Shown here: one piece after another, positions 36,735 through 48,300 of the stretch | Layout of the letters: the number at the start of each line of letters is the position of its first letter | How positions within the stretch are numbered: position 1 is the first letter of the stretch | Translations under genes and position numbers: made by a program | Source of the DNA: Candidatus Woesearchaeota archaeon | GTDB taxonomy: Archaea > Nanobdellota > Nanobdellia > Woesearchaeales > BM511 | Reading direction: 5' to 3' | Length of the DNA: 51,296 bases | NCBI GenBank assembly: GCA_018221135.1 | Contig: JAAOYB010000017.1 | Coordinates: forward strand, 1 to 51,296 | The notes under the pieces: generated by a model | Told to the model about the DNA's origin: nothing | Database searches by the model: none | What the model saw: the letters and a program-made list of their open reading frames with translations, nothing else

Positions 36735-39047
36735 TTAGTAGTTGAACAAGTTCTTTTGACTCTCACCTTGTATTAAGTCATCAAACTTCTTATCAAAAAA
36801 TACGAGTACGCTATCAGCTATTGGCTTGATTTGTTTTTCTATGTAGTGATTATAATCAATGTTCGAAGTGGTTTTCTGGGTTGGTTGCGGCCCATCAACT
36901 GTCATGACGTAACTAATAATCGTGCTATCAATCTTGTCAAGGAGACGCGCGGCTTTTACGTGCGGCGGAGTAGTCTTAACGTATTCATCAAGGTTCTTCC
37001 TGAGCGCTTTTTTGTATATTAAGTCGTTATCATAACTGCCTTTTTTTACGTCTTTTACGAAGCCCTGTATGAACGACTCTACTGGTTTTTCTTTGAATAC
37101 TAAATCTAAGAGACCGAGTTGAAAGTGCTTGCTGACTTCTGTCCAGTCACGTCTTACAAACTCTAACCCTGTGAATTCTAGTTTTGTGCTACCATCGCTT
37201 TTTTCTCTAAGACCCGCGTACCTCTTCTTACTACCCTGTTCTCCTCCTCTCACTTTTGGCATAAAGAATTTTTTGAAGACTTTATCGAACTCTATTTCTA
37301 ACATGTTCTCTCTAGAATAATTTTTTTTGATTATTTTTGTGAAGTAATCGTTGATGTAAGAACTAATCGTGTCCCCTATTTTCTTTGCTTGCGCGTAGTT
37401 TTTGGCGTCTGCGTTTACGAAAACGCTGTCTGTGTCTCCGTATATGACTTCGTAGCCTTTCTTCGATATTAACTCTGATGTTTTCTTTATGAGGAACTGG
37501 CCGAAGTGAGTGATTGCGTTGGCTACTTCTGTGCTGAAAAACCGACACGTTGGGTTAGCAAGCACTCCAAAGAAACTGTTCATCAAAATCTTTATAGCGT
37601 AGCTTTTCAAATCATTATTTTCTTTTTTGGCTTTGTCACGTTCTTGCCATAATCGTTGAATAATACCTGGCAGTATTCCTTCTTCGTTTCTAAACAATGC
37701 TCCGTTAGGAGCCTCGACGACGCTCCCGGTTTTCTTGGTGGTGTGACTGTAGGGGTCTATGTTGAACGTTCTGATAATACTTGGGTATAGGCTTTTAAAA
37801 TCAAGTACTAATACGTAATCATAAATCCCTGGTTGTGACGCTTGAACATACCCTCCAGTTATTCTTTCTTCTTTACTAGCAAACGGCGTTGTTACCGCGA
37901 CGACTCCTTTTTCTCTTAGCGCCCTTAAGTACAAGCTATCTAAACTAGCAATACTTGCCTTAACCCGCTCTAATGGGAGGCCTGTTAAGAAACTCCTGCT
38001 AATAGTAATACCCATAACACCTGTTTTGTCAAGGATTCCGAGTACTAACTCGGAGTCTTTTAAGTTGTAATCGACGAGTTTTTGTTTGTTATTAGCGTAG
38101 GCTTCTTCTATTTCGAGTCCTTTGTTCTCGTCTCCTATAATCTTTTTTTCTCCTAGTAATTCGTGCGCAGCAGTTGATAATTTGTAATCATCTAAGCTAA
38201 CAAAACTGCTTTTTAATAGGTGAATCCCATCAAGGACGACCCTCCCATTAAAATCCGCGTTTGAATCCCTAAAATAATCTCTTTCCACCCTTATACTTAC
38301 TTCTTCACTGCTTCTGCCAAGATTGAATTCGACTCCGTGTTTTTTGTACATGCGTCTAAGAACGTTAAAATCGAAGTCGATAACATTCCAACCCACTATG
38401 ACGTCTGGGTCTAACTCCTTTATTTTTTGTTTGAATAATATGAGGGCTTCCTTCTCAGAAGAAACACTTATCGCATTCTTTAGTTTTTCTTCTGCCACGA
38501 TTATTACGTTCTTATAATCTTTTAAGACCAAAGATATACTGTAGAGTTTCTTTGCGTCTTTGCTCGTCTCGATATCAATTGATAAAACTTTGAGGTTTGG
38601 GTAAAACTCATCTATTGGTTCGATTTCTGGATTGGTAAATATTAAGTCAACAAAATCGCCTTTGACAGGTTTAGAATCAGTCTTGAAAGTTCTAAGAATT
38701 TCTAAGTCCATAAGTATTCTTTGAGGTGTTAAGATGTCTGCTTCGAACACGCTTATCTGGTTATCAACAAATAAGTCTCTGCCGATTTTTAATTCTATGG
38801 AATTCTTAAAAATCGCTTTTACAACTTTTTCGCCATCAAAATTCTTGAAACTCGTTTTCTCAAAATCAGCGTTTCTGAATAAGCCAACCGCTTTTTTTCG
38901 GTCTTTTTCTCTGATATAAAAATAAGGCTTGGTATCATCTAATACTATCTTGAAACTCTCGCCGCTTCTTAGACGCCCGTAGTACTCCACCAAGTTTTTT
39001 TGGTTTACTACCTTGCTTCTCTGATACAAGATGTAACCGGTATACAT
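36735..39047 (-). CDS. polB: DNA polymerase, family B
   Basis: This replicative-type polymerase with 3'-5' proofreading has 770 residues, with no intein. Exonuclease motifs are LSIDIET (Exo I), NVIDFDFNVLRRM (Exo II region) and YNLKDSEL (Exo III). Polymerase motif A is VLDFKSLYPSIIRTF, motif B is KILMNSFFGVLANP and motif C is YGDTDSVF. All catalytic acidic residues are present. A TATA on the minus strand (about 39070-39080) predicts a nearly leaderless mRNA. It is convergent with the MCM-like winged-helix gene. Confidence 0.96.
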   Translation of the reverse strand: MYTGYILYQRSKVVNQKNLVEYYGRLRSGESFKIVLDDTKPYFYIREKDRKKAVGLFRNADFEKTSFKNFDGEKVVKAIFKNSIELKIGRDLFVDNQISVFEADILTPQRILMDLEILRTFKTDSKPVKGDFVDLIFTNPEIEPIDEFYPNLKVLSIDIETSKDAKKLYSISLVLKDYKNVIIVAEEKLKNAISVSSEKEALILFKQKIKELDPDVIVGWNVIDFDFNVLRRMYKKHGVEFNLGRSSEEVSIRVERDYFRDSNADFNGRVVLDGIHLLKSSFVSLDDYKLSTAAHELLGEKKIIGDENKGLEIEEAYANNKQKLVDYNLKDSELVLGILDKTGVMGITISRSFLTGLPLERVKASIASLDSLYLRALREKGVVAVTTPFASKEERITGGYVQASQPGIYDYVLVLDFKSLYPSIIRTFNIDPYSHTTKKTGSVVEAPNGALFRNEEGILPGIIQRLWQERDKAKKENNDLKSYAIKILMNSFFGVLANPTCRFFSTEVANAITHFGQFLIKKTSELISKKGYEVIYGDTDSVFVNADAKNYAQAKKIGDTISSYINDYFTKIIKKNYSRENMLEIEFDKVFKKFFMPKVRGGEQGSKKRYAGLREKSDGSTKLEFTGLEFVRRDWTEVSKHFQLGLLDLVFKEKPVESFIQGFVKDVKKGSYDNDLIYKKALRKNLDEYVKTTPPHVKAARLLDKIDSTIISYVMTVDGPQPTQKTTSNIDYNHYIEKQIKPIADSVLVFFDKKFDDLIQGESQKNLFNY

Positions 39048-39069
39048 AAAAAATGATGTAACAAAATTG

Positions 39070-39080
39070 TTTATTTAAAC
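39070..39080 (-). promoter_or_regulatory. TATA box for polB
   Basis: On the minus strand the sequence reads gtttaaataaa. It is about 25-35 bases before the ATG at 39047. Confidence 0.5.
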
Positions 39081-39120
39081 TTTATCAATAATAGTCTGGT
39101 GAAGAGCTTTTCTAGGCAAT

Positions 39121-39130
39121 TTTTATAAAT
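39121..39130 (+). promoter_or_regulatory. TATA box for ABCE1
   Basis: The sequence ttttataaat ends 23 bases before the ATG at 39154, so the transcript should be leaderless or nearly so. Confidence 0.6.
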
Positions 39131-39153
39131 AAAACACGACCACCAATACTATT

Positions 39154-40890
39154 ATGACTCGTTTAGCAATTATTAACAAGGATAAGTGCAGCCCTGTGAA
39201 GTGTGGCGAGCTTTGCGCAAAGATATGCCCTGTTAATCGTATGGGAGAAGAATGCATCAAGATAAGCAAGAAGGCCGTGATAGACGAAGTCCTATGCACG
39301 GGTTGCGGGATTTGCCCAAAGAAATGCCCGTTTGACGCTATCATGATAATAAACTTGCCAGAAGCCTTGAATAAGCCACCGATTCATAGGCATGGTATTA
39401 ATGGATTCGAATTATTTAGTCTTCCTACGCCTACTTTTGGTAAAGTAACAGGGATTATTGGTCGCAACGGCATTGGTAAAAGCACTGCATTAAAAATAAT
39501 CGCGGGGTTACTAAAGCCTAACCTGGGGCGTATCGGAGAAGAAGCAAGTTATGATGAATTAATAGATTATTTTAAAGGAACAGAAGCTCAGACCTTCGTA
39601 GAGAACCTGCGAGACGGCAAAATCGTGGTTAGTTATAAACCTCAAGAAGTAGAGCAAATACCCAAGCACTTCAAAGGAACTGTAAAACAATTATTAAAAA
39701 AAGTCGATGAGAAAAAAGGGTACGAAAAAATAATAGAGGCTCTTGAGTTAGAAAAATTTCTTGACACAGACATCTCCAAAATTAGTGGTGGGGAATTGCA
39801 ACGAGTTGCTATCGCGGCGACCGTGCTAAAAAAAGCCAATCTGTACTTATTTGATGAACCGGCTAGTTATCTTGATATCAAGCAACGAATAAAAATCTCA
39901 AAATTTATTAGGGGTTTAGCTGACGAAGAAACCGCGGTTCTCGTAATCGAACACGACTTAATCATCCTTGATTACATGACTGACGCTGTTCACATAATGT
40001 ATGGTAGAGAAGGCGGGTTTGGGATTGTTAGCCAGCCAAAAACTACTCGGGTAGCAATCAATGTTTACTTGGAAGGGTACTTACGAGAGGAGAACATTCG
40101 TTTTAGGGATTACGAAATCAAGTTTTTGTCCAAGCCTGCTGAGCAAATCAAAGCTCAAGTCGACTTTGCTAGTTGGAATGATATCAAAGAAAGCTTTGGT
40201 CGCTTTGAGTTAAGTGCTAAGAGCGGCAAAATCAAGACTAACGAAGTCGTTGGGATCCTTGGAGAGAACGGGATTGGTAAGACTAGCTTTGTAAAAACAT
40301 TAGCTAGTAAAGCTAAGGAGTTGGGTCTTGGTGAGGTTAAGATTAGTTACAAGCCTCAATACCTAGAAAAAAACGACACCGTGGTCAGGGCGTTCTTGGA
40401 TAAAGCGATAAAGAAGTATGGTAATACTTTGATAAAACCTTTGAATCTTGAGCCTTTACTTGATAAGACTCTTGAACAAGTTAGTGGTGGGGAGCTTCAA
40501 AGAATTTACATCGCTAGAGTGCTTAGTGAGCCTGCTGAGTTATTCTTGCTTGATGAACCTTCTGCTTACCTTGATGTTGAGCAACGATTAGTTGTTAGCA
40601 AGGTTGTTAATGAGATGATGAGCGTTATGGACGCCTCAGCTTTGATTGTTGATCACGACTTGTTATTCGTTGATTACCTTAGTGATAGATTACTTGTTTT
40701 TGAGGGTGAACCCGCGATTAGAGGCGAGGCTAAAGGACCCTTCTCGATGGGGGAGGGTATGAATGTATTCTTAGAAGGTCTTAACATGACTTTTAGAAGA
40801 GACCCCGACAGCAATAGGCCGAGGGCGAACAAACCTGAAAGCCAAAAAGATAGAGAACAAAAAACAGCGGGGAAACTATATTATATTTAG
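39154..40890 (+). CDS. abce1: Ribosome recycling factor ABCE1 (Rli1)
   Basis: This ATPase splits ribosomes into subunits after termination. It has 578 residues. The N-terminal Fe-S domain has Cys12, Cys17, Cys21, Cys25 and a second ferredoxin set in CTGCGICPKKCPFDAI (two 4Fe-4S clusters). NBD1 has Walker A GRNGIGKST (about residue 102) and the signature ISGGELQRVAIA. NBD2 has GENGIGKTS (about 370) and VSGGELQRIYIA. The hinge and C-terminal Asn/Gly-rich segment are present. The following DUF1461 gene starts five bases after the stop. Confidence 0.96.
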   Translation: MTRLAIINKDKCSPVKCGELCAKICPVNRMGEECIKISKKAVIDEVLCTGCGICPKKCPFDAIMIINLPEALNKPPIHRHGINGFELFSLPTPTFGKVTGIIGRNGIGKSTALKIIAGLLKPNLGRIGEEASYDELIDYFKGTEAQTFVENLRDGKIVVSYKPQEVEQIPKHFKGTVKQLLKKVDEKKGYEKIIEALELEKFLDTDISKISGGELQRVAIAATVLKKANLYLFDEPASYLDIKQRIKISKFIRGLADEETAVLVIEHDLIILDYMTDAVHIMYGREGGFGIVSQPKTTRVAINVYLEGYLREENIRFRDYEIKFLSKPAEQIKAQVDFASWNDIKESFGRFELSAKSGKIKTNEVVGILGENGIGKTSFVKTLASKAKELGLGEVKISYKPQYLEKNDTVVRAFLDKAIKKYGNTLIKPLNLEPLLDKTLEQVSGGELQRIYIARVLSEPAELFLLDEPSAYLDVEQRLVVSKVVNEMMSVMDASALIVDHDLLFVDYLSDRLLVFEGEPAIRGEAKGPFSMGEGMNVFLEGLNMTFRRDPDSNRPRANKPESQKDREQKTAGKLYYI

Positions 40891-40895
40891 TTAAA

Positions 40896-41588
40896 ATGTC
40901 TTTGTTTAAGCTTAAAAAAAACGTTTTTCGAAAGAAGAACACCAAAAAAATTAGTAGTAATCAAAAATACTTAGTTAGTATTGCTGGTTTTGCCTTGACA
41001 TTACTAGTGTTTTTACTTGTTTTTCAGTACTACGCGTTTGATACTAACACTCACCAAGAAAGACAAAGACTAGCTAAAGTTTATCAAGATTTTAATAATG
41101 ACACATTAGTTGATGAGAAGACAAACGAAGTCGTCGGCTTCCTAAAAAACAAGAACGGCCTTGACCCAACTTTTTTTGGTAGTGATGAGATAAGTCATTT
41201 AGAAGATGTTAAAAAAATATTTAGGACAACAACTTATATTACTTACGCGCTAATAATCTTAATAGCTTTCTTGTTCTACAAGATTCATGAACAAAAAGAA
41301 AAAAAATTATTGTATTATTACACTTTTTTGGTTAGTGCTTATTCTGGGATGGCTTTAATCTTGATTGGTAGCATTAACTTTTTCTTCTTATTTGACTTGA
41401 TGCACGCCGTGTTATTTCCTCAAGGAAACTATGCTTTTAACCCAGCAGTTAGTAATATGATAAGATTATTTCCAGTAATGTTCTTTTTTGGAATCTTTTC
41501 AAAAATACTAACTATGTTACTATACTTTCTAATACTGTTTTTGATAACGGCTCGTATCATTAATAAAAAGAATAAAGGTTTTTTTTAG
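40896..41588 (+). CDS. DUF1461 (TIGR01906-like) integral membrane protein, Lit-like
   Basis: The 230-residue protein has a basic N-terminus, a first TM helix (about 27-46), an external loop of about 65 residues, then three to four more helices. The segment DLMHAVLFPQGNYAFNPAVS followed by NMIRLFPVMFFF matches the family core (a His near a PxGNxxF segment, then RLFP). In bacteria, family members include Lit, a lipoprotein intramolecular transacylase. That activity is not expected to carry over directly to an archaeon. It is five bases downstream of ABCE1, convergent with trmI with a four-base overlap. Confidence 0.65.
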   Translation: MSLFKLKKNVFRKKNTKKISSNQKYLVSIAGFALTLLVFLLVFQYYAFDTNTHQERQRLAKVYQDFNNDTLVDEKTNEVVGFLKNKNGLDPTFFGSDEISHLEDVKKIFRTTTYITYALIILIAFLFYKIHEQKEKKLLYYYTFLVSAYSGMALILIGSINFFFLFDLMHAVLFPQGNYAFNPAVSNMIRLFPVMFFFGIFSKILTMLLYFLILFLITARIINKKNKGFF

Positions 41589-42301
41589 TTAATCTTCCTA
41601 GCTAGTGTTATAAATCCTGTGTGTTGGAAATCCTTTGTTACTGGGCGAACACTTCTACCCTCAGCATTCCATTCGCGCTCGATTACCTCAACGGTTTTTA
41701 CATGCATATAATTCTCAGGCAATGCGTTTACTAACGTGTTGTTTTGTGTGATGCAAGGATTATAAGACGCCAAGAAACCACCAATTTTTAGGGTTTTATC
41801 AACGTTAGGCAACGCTTTTTCTGGGCTAGGCACATCAAGAACGAAAAGGTCTCCTTTTTCTTTAACACTTATCTTGTCAACGTAGATATCGAGTTTTTTT
41901 GCGGTTACGTTTTTTAATCCGAGCTTCTCTGCGTTTTCTTTTAATATTTTGATGTGGTCTTCTCGGTTGTCAAAACTGTAAACTTTCTTAGCATAATTAG
42001 CAAAGAAACACGCCGCTGCGCCGCTGCCACTACCACAATCAAAGACTATTGAGTTCTTATCAACCATGGTGTTTGATAGTATGAATCCCAAGTCTTTTGG
42101 CACCATTATCTGTGCTCCTCGCTTAATGTTTTCGTACTCGTCTTTTTTAGTACTATCAAAGCAAAAGAATTCTTTTTTGGTATTAGTCTTAACAACGCCT
42201 TTTTTGAAGTCCGCGCTTTTTATCATGCCGTCTTTGCAATGAAAATCTTTAGTGGAGTCTTTTACTAAGTAAGTCTTTTTTTTATCAGTTAATACTTTCA
42301 T
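41585..42301 (-). CDS. trmI: tRNA (adenine-N1)-methyltransferase, TrmI family
   Basis: This SAM-dependent enzyme methylates A57/A58 in the T loop of tRNA in archaea. It has 238 residues. The N-terminal small beta domain precedes RGAQIMVPKDLGFIL, equivalent to the RGPQVxYPKD motif of TrmI. The SAM motif is VFDCGSGSGAAACFF (motif I), followed by YSFDNREDHIKIL and LFVLDVPSPEKAL (motif IV-like). The C-terminus ends with HTGFITLARK, as in the family. A TATA element on the minus strand lies about 26-36 bases before the ATG, indicating leaderless expression. Confidence 0.88.
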   Translation of the reverse strand: MKVLTDKKKTYLVKDSTKDFHCKDGMIKSADFKKGVVKTNTKKEFFCFDSTKKDEYENIKRGAQIMVPKDLGFILSNTMVDKNSIVFDCGSGSGAAACFFANYAKKVYSFDNREDHIKILKENAEKLGLKNVTAKKLDIYVDKISVKEKGDLFVLDVPSPEKALPNVDKTLKIGGFLASYNPCITQNNTLVNALPENYMHVKTVEVIEREWNAEGRSVRPVTKDFQHTGFITLARKIN

Positions 42302-42326
42302 ATAAAGAAAAGAAAAGAAATACCTT

Positions 42327-42337
42327 AATTATAAGTT
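42327..42337 (-). promoter_or_regulatory. TATA box for trmI
   Basis: On the minus strand the sequence reads acttataatta. It directly follows the end of the giant surface-protein gene, so the promoter fills almost the whole 36-base gap. Confidence 0.5.
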
Positions 42338-45300
42338 TTATGCTTCTGCTATTACTGGGTCAATGACTCCGCCATCCCAACCAGCTTGTACTAATAAATC
42401 CCTTATATGGGTGTGCTCTACGCCTTTTGAGATCATGTTAGTAACGTAGTTTTTTACTTTCTCCACGTCGTCATGGACTTCGTGGACTTCGTGAAGTACC
42501 ATCTCAACGAAGTGCTCAGCCCACTTAGCATTGATTAAGTGGTGCTTGATAGTGTCATTGCTAAGCCCCGTCGCCTTGGCTTTTTTGATATACTCTGCTA
42601 ATACTTTTAAGTTATCTCTGCAACTCTTCCTCTTCAAGGCTTCTTCTACTAAGTCAGCAGGCCAACCTTTCTCTTTTAGCATCTCTTTAACTTTTGATAT
42701 AGGAACCCCTTTTTGGTGCGTCTCATTTAAGTACTTAACAACTGGTTCTAATTCTTGTTCTGAAAAACCAATCTTTTCTTTTTCTATACCTTCCAATTGG
42801 ATTTTTCTCTCTTTAAGTGGGTCTTCGTTTAAGTGTTCCAAATCACTTATTTGTTTTGGGGTACTCATAGCAACGCTGACTTCAGGAACAGGAACTACCG
42901 GGGTGGGTGTTTGTATAGGTACTCGTTGCGCGACGCTTTGACGTATCAATTCATCAGGTGTCAACTCATCATCATCTTTTTTCGGTTTCTTTTCCTCGTG
43001 CTTTTTCTTTCTAACAAAGACTACTAATAGTATTGCTCCTGCGATGATTAGTACTAGGGCAGTGATTCCTCCACCTATTAAGACCCAAGGATTCTTAGCA
43101 AAAGACAAGATTGTTTGCCATAAGTTTTCTTGGCCTGCGCCTGTCTCGCCTGGCTGAGTTGGTTGCGTAGTTGGGGGTGGTGGAGGAACTACTGGAGGAG
43201 GCACTATAGGAGTAGTAGGGGAAGTGCTAGTAGCTGGGCATCTGAAAGGACAACTGCCTCCGCAATCGATTCCTTCTTCGTCTTGGTTTCTAACACCATC
43301 TGTGCAAGTCTCTATTCTGCCGATGATTGGTTCTTCACTACGGCTAGAAGAAGAGGAGGTGGAGGAGCGAGATGGAGGATTTTGGGGGGAACATTGTTGG
43401 TCAGAACCAGAGTAATCCTCATCTACTCCATTACCACACACCTCAGAGTCAGCTTGATCCTCAGCTAATACGAAAGCGCTAAAAGCGTTGACTACTAAGT
43501 AGATAGTCTTAGCAGATGTGTTTATCGTAAAGCTGGTGTGAGTAGTCATATCAGTGTAATCTATTTGGTTGTTTGAGAAGTTGTATCCGAACTCGAATAT
43601 TATTAAGTCTCCAGAATTATTTATCATCGCTTCGTACGCTGAGTAATTCAGTTGAACGTAGTACTGCCCGGAGAAGTCTGAGAGTATTTCTACGCCGACT
43701 GCGTCTAAGACTTCGTACCTGTCTCCTTCGTAAAGGACGCTTGTGTTGCTTCCTAGTCTTATCGCGTCGTAATCAACAGTTACAACGTTGATATCAAAGA
43801 AGCTCACATTCAAATACGAGAAGTCAAGTATGTTGAATCTCTCAGTTCCGAACTCGTAACTCGTCGCTTGTGGTGTTATCCTCATGCTGAAATTGGTTTG
43901 GTTAGGAAGTATTATGCTTGTGGGGTTTATCTGAGTAGAGTGTAGTGAGCCGTCTGATAAGTTGTAAAAGTCAAAGATTAAGTTTACTGAGCTGTTTATA
44001 CTAACATTATTAGTTGAGCTATCAATTACTGATACGCTCACATTGTTTGAGAGAGCTGTTTCCCCACCTGAATCTGTGACGTTAAAAATAACCCAGGTGT
44101 CACCGAAGTAATCCGTTGCTGGGGTGATGTTAACTATGGAGTTATTCCAAGTAAGGGTAAGGTTGGGTCCGAATAAATAAAAATCCAGTTCTAATATTTC
44201 ATTATCATCGTAATCAGAGATGTAAGGAAAAATATCAAATGAGTAACTATCATTAAGCAAAATCGTTAAGTCATTTATTTCATCTAACCCTGTAGGAGCG
44301 AATTCTTTAGTGTAAATTCCTAGTTCGTCAAGCCAAACAACTCCGCTTGGAATCAAGTCATAAATAGAACTAAATGATGTTTCTATTAATACAGGATAAT
44401 GCTCGCTTAGATCATAGTAATAAGCAGATCCTGATAAGTAATCTAAAAAGAACGAAGAAGTTATTTTTGGATTTGATAAATCATCTATGTTTAGTTTGGT
44501 TGATTGATTGCTTGATAAGTTATACTGATAAACTGAGAGGTTATCATAATAAACAAATTCTGCGTTCTCATCAAAGACTAAATAAGAGATTATTGTGTTG
44601 CTAAAAAGAGGTGTATTTGTGTATGTATTGCTTGATAAGTTATGCTTGATTAAATAGTAATCATAAAGCCCTCCAGAAAAATTAAAATGATAAGCATAGA
44701 TTACTCCATTAACTATCTTAGCAGAGTAGAGATACGTTAGGTTTTGGGGTAATATGACTTGATTTGTAATATTATAATATACTAAAAACTCATTTGATTG
44801 ATTAGAAACTTCATAAATTTTCTCGTTGTTATCATTGTAAACTGTTGAGAGAAGACTCCAATTATTCAGTGTTGGAGAATACTCAGCTACCATACTACTA
44901 TTGGTTAAGTTATAATATATGATTCCATAATAATCTGTTAATACCTCGGTGTTGTTAATTGTGTAGTTAAGAATTGTGTAAGAGATTATGTCGTCTTTTA
45001 TTGAGCTATCAAGATAAAATGATTTATTATTTGAGTACAAGGAATAAACTAGTGAATTAGTTGTTAAGTTGTAAACTGATAGTCTTGACTCGAAACCCTC
45101 TGTTGAGTAATTAACATTGTCCACCACGTACGAAACTATTAATTTATCATTATCGTAACGTATTGCTTGAGAATCAAGATCTGCGTAGTTATGACTTGTA
45201 ACTACTTTTTTGTTTCTTCCAAACCAAGGAGCCCGATTCCTAGGAACATAATTAAAGCTCAAACTACCAATGTTTCCGGCGGTGTCATTAGCGTAAATCG

Positions 45301-48300
45301 TTATGTTACTCTGATTATTAGGACTAGCAAAGTTAGAAACAAAATACATCGTAGCACCGTAACCCACATAGTTGTCGTACTTAGAAGTGAAGTTATGAGT
45401 CGTTGTGTTAATAGGTGTTTCTTCAACCACCCAGATTTTATCGTAAGCATTGGCTTCGCCGATACCAAATATTATCTCAAAGTAATCAGTGAATAAGTAA
45501 TCAGGTATTGTTAAGTTCTCCACACTAGGCGGCGTGGTATCAAGAACAAAGCTTTTCCCAAAATATGAGCCTCCACCGTACAAATCACTATAAGTAATAA
45601 TAATGGAGTAATCCCCATCACCTGCTGAGCTAATATTGATTAATGAGACGTTATTGATGTATTTTTCTTCGGGTGTGTTATTTATTTCATAATACTGCGC
45701 TACTCCCCCAGTTGAGTTCGTAATGTTTACTTCTAAGAACCAAACAAAACTCGTGTTAATTGTTAAGTTAAAAACTCCGGGGGTGATGCTTGGAATCTGA
45801 GCTAATATACTAGCTGAGTCAATGCTTGGAGTTGAGGTGTCATAATAGAATGGAACAATTATGCTAGCTGAATTGTTGGATTCATCTGTTAAGTTAAACT
45901 CTATCTCTAATGATTCATATTCTAAAGTATTATTAATGAAGTAAACTGTGTAGTAAGGAGTTAAGTATCCTTCTACGTCTTCGGTGTTATTCAAAAAAGT
46001 GTTAGTAGCGTTCTTTACCGCGTAACTCACCGTTTTTGGCGTCAAATCCCCAAGTAAGAAAGTAAAGAATCCCATGTCTTCAAAAACTGTGATTGAGGAG
46101 TTGTACATGTAAACTCCTCCGCTTCTTTGAGGATAACTAAGCGCCGGAGTCGTAGAATTATAAACTTGGATTACCGCGCTTGTTAGCGTAGTGTTTGCTT
46201 GGACAAAACTTATATTGTTTAATTTTATTATGACGTCGTTGTTTGACGCCGCGTAGTAAGAAGCGCTGCTACCAACACTTATGCTTTTTGGCTGCAAATC
46301 AACTAGTACTTCTATGTGAGTCTGGTTGATATCAAGTATTTCTACGAATCTGGTGTTGTATGTGAATGTGTCGCCTTGGCTTACTCTTAGCTCATCACTA
46401 AACAAGGGTCTTAGGTAGAAGAGTTCTGGATTTGAGCGATCAAGCAATATTATTTGTTCGTATGAATCGTACTCAAAGAACTCATTTGCCGCGATGACTT
46501 TTAATGTGTAGGCTCCGTCACTCAGTGAAGAGACGTCTATAGTGTTTTGTAGGTTTTGTGTTAGTTGACTAACATTACTAGAGTTAAGTGTTTGGTTAAA
46601 CCAAGCAACTACGCCTAACTCATCTACTAGTTGATAAGCTAATACAAACGAATCAGTAGTATTGATACTTATGTTAAAATCACTCTGCGTCTTGTTAGGC
46701 GCACTGACAGATACTATTTCTGGGCTGTACTCATAAATCGTGATGTTTATTATTTCTTGTGCGCTTTTATTAAAGTAATCTGTGCTGTTAATCGTGACTG
46801 TGTGAGTGTCAAAACTGTAACCAGGATCGTAATTAATACTGTAATATATTGTGTTGTTATCTATATAATCATAAAATATTGATTGGTTCTGTACTAAGTC
46901 ATTGTTTGAATCTCTAGCCTGATACTTAGTAATCACGCTTGGAGAGTACTGCGTAACTGAAAAACTTAGAAGTAAAGGCGTCTTCGAGAACATCAAGGTA
47001 TTATAGTAATCACTAAAAACTACTTGGCTGCTTGGAGCATAATAATTATCAGGTAAAGTAACACTCTCATTTTTTATGTAGACAAAAGCCTTTGATAAGT
47101 TGTCAAAGCCTTCTATTATGAAAGGATGAACGTTAGACAAGTACACTCCCTCAAATAATGAGGAAACGCCCTTTAATAATGTGATTGTTGTTTGGTTAAC
47201 AAGCACAGTAATATAATTATTGTTAAGGCTGATAAGAGTGATGTTCTTTCCATAAGCTAAGATTGTGTTGTTTATGTATAAGTAGTAATCATCACTGGTC
47301 TTGCCTGTTGGCGTATTTATTATTGGTGCGTTGTGGGCTTTTACGAAACTCACATCGACGTTTTGCTCGGATGTTTGCTCATTACCACTACTATCAGCGC
47401 AGACAACGTAATAAGTGTAATATCCTTCTTCTGTAAGATTAATTTCACACTCATAATTCGTTCCTGAAACAGCTTGGCAGAACCCTTCTCCGTCCGCTGC
47501 GTTTGGTGTTTTGTAATTCACGTCGTACGGGCTGTAAACACAATTCAAGCCAGTCTCGCTACCACTAAAATATATGGTTGTGTTGGTTTGTGTTGAGTCA
47601 TAATAATACCCTAATATTGGCGTGGTCCAGTTATCAACGCTTGTTATTTGTATACTAGCTGGCGGGTCGACGTCGAAGTAGTATATCCCGTTTGTAGAGC
47701 TAAGATTACTAGTTAAGTTTAAGTGGTTAACAGCGTAGACATCAAAATAATACTCTACAGCGTTTTGTAAGGGTAAGTCGTACTCTGTTACTTGCAAGTA
47801 CTCTGTTTGAGTCCAATCAACTATGGTTGTGGTGTTATCTCTTAATCTATAAACATAGTAATCTATTCCTGATTCCAAATCAATACTCTCACTCCACTCC
47901 GCGCTTAGGCTCTTACTTGTAGTCCACGCTCCGTAATCACTAGCAATCACGCTTGATGGCGGCGTGCTGTCTACTCTTATACTTATTATGTTGCTGGTGC
48001 TTGGGTACTCAACGTAGTTGCCCGCATTATCCCAAGTTCTTAGCTTAAAACGATAACACCTACCATCACTAAGACCAACAAGGGTGCTTGAGCCGTTAGG
48101 GCTGTGTGATAAGTTACGGTAAGGATCAAAACTCGTGTACGCCCCGCAGTTACCTGTGATTACGTTTATCGGAGACCAACTCATCAATAATTCTACTTTG
48201 TTTATGTTTATCCCGCTTAAGTCATCGTAACCACTCGCGTATCTTATACTAACATTTCTTATGGTGCTTGAGATGTTCTCGTAAACTGCTCCGCTATAAT

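Noticed and set aside
36735-39047. Intein in PolB
   Set aside because: The polymerase motifs A, B and C are contiguous and the length (770) is normal, so no intein is present.
43130-43468. Plus-strand ORFs antisense to the surface protein's Ser/Pro-rich stalk
   Set aside because: They arise from the low-complexity codons on the other strand and have no SD, promoter or recognisable domain.
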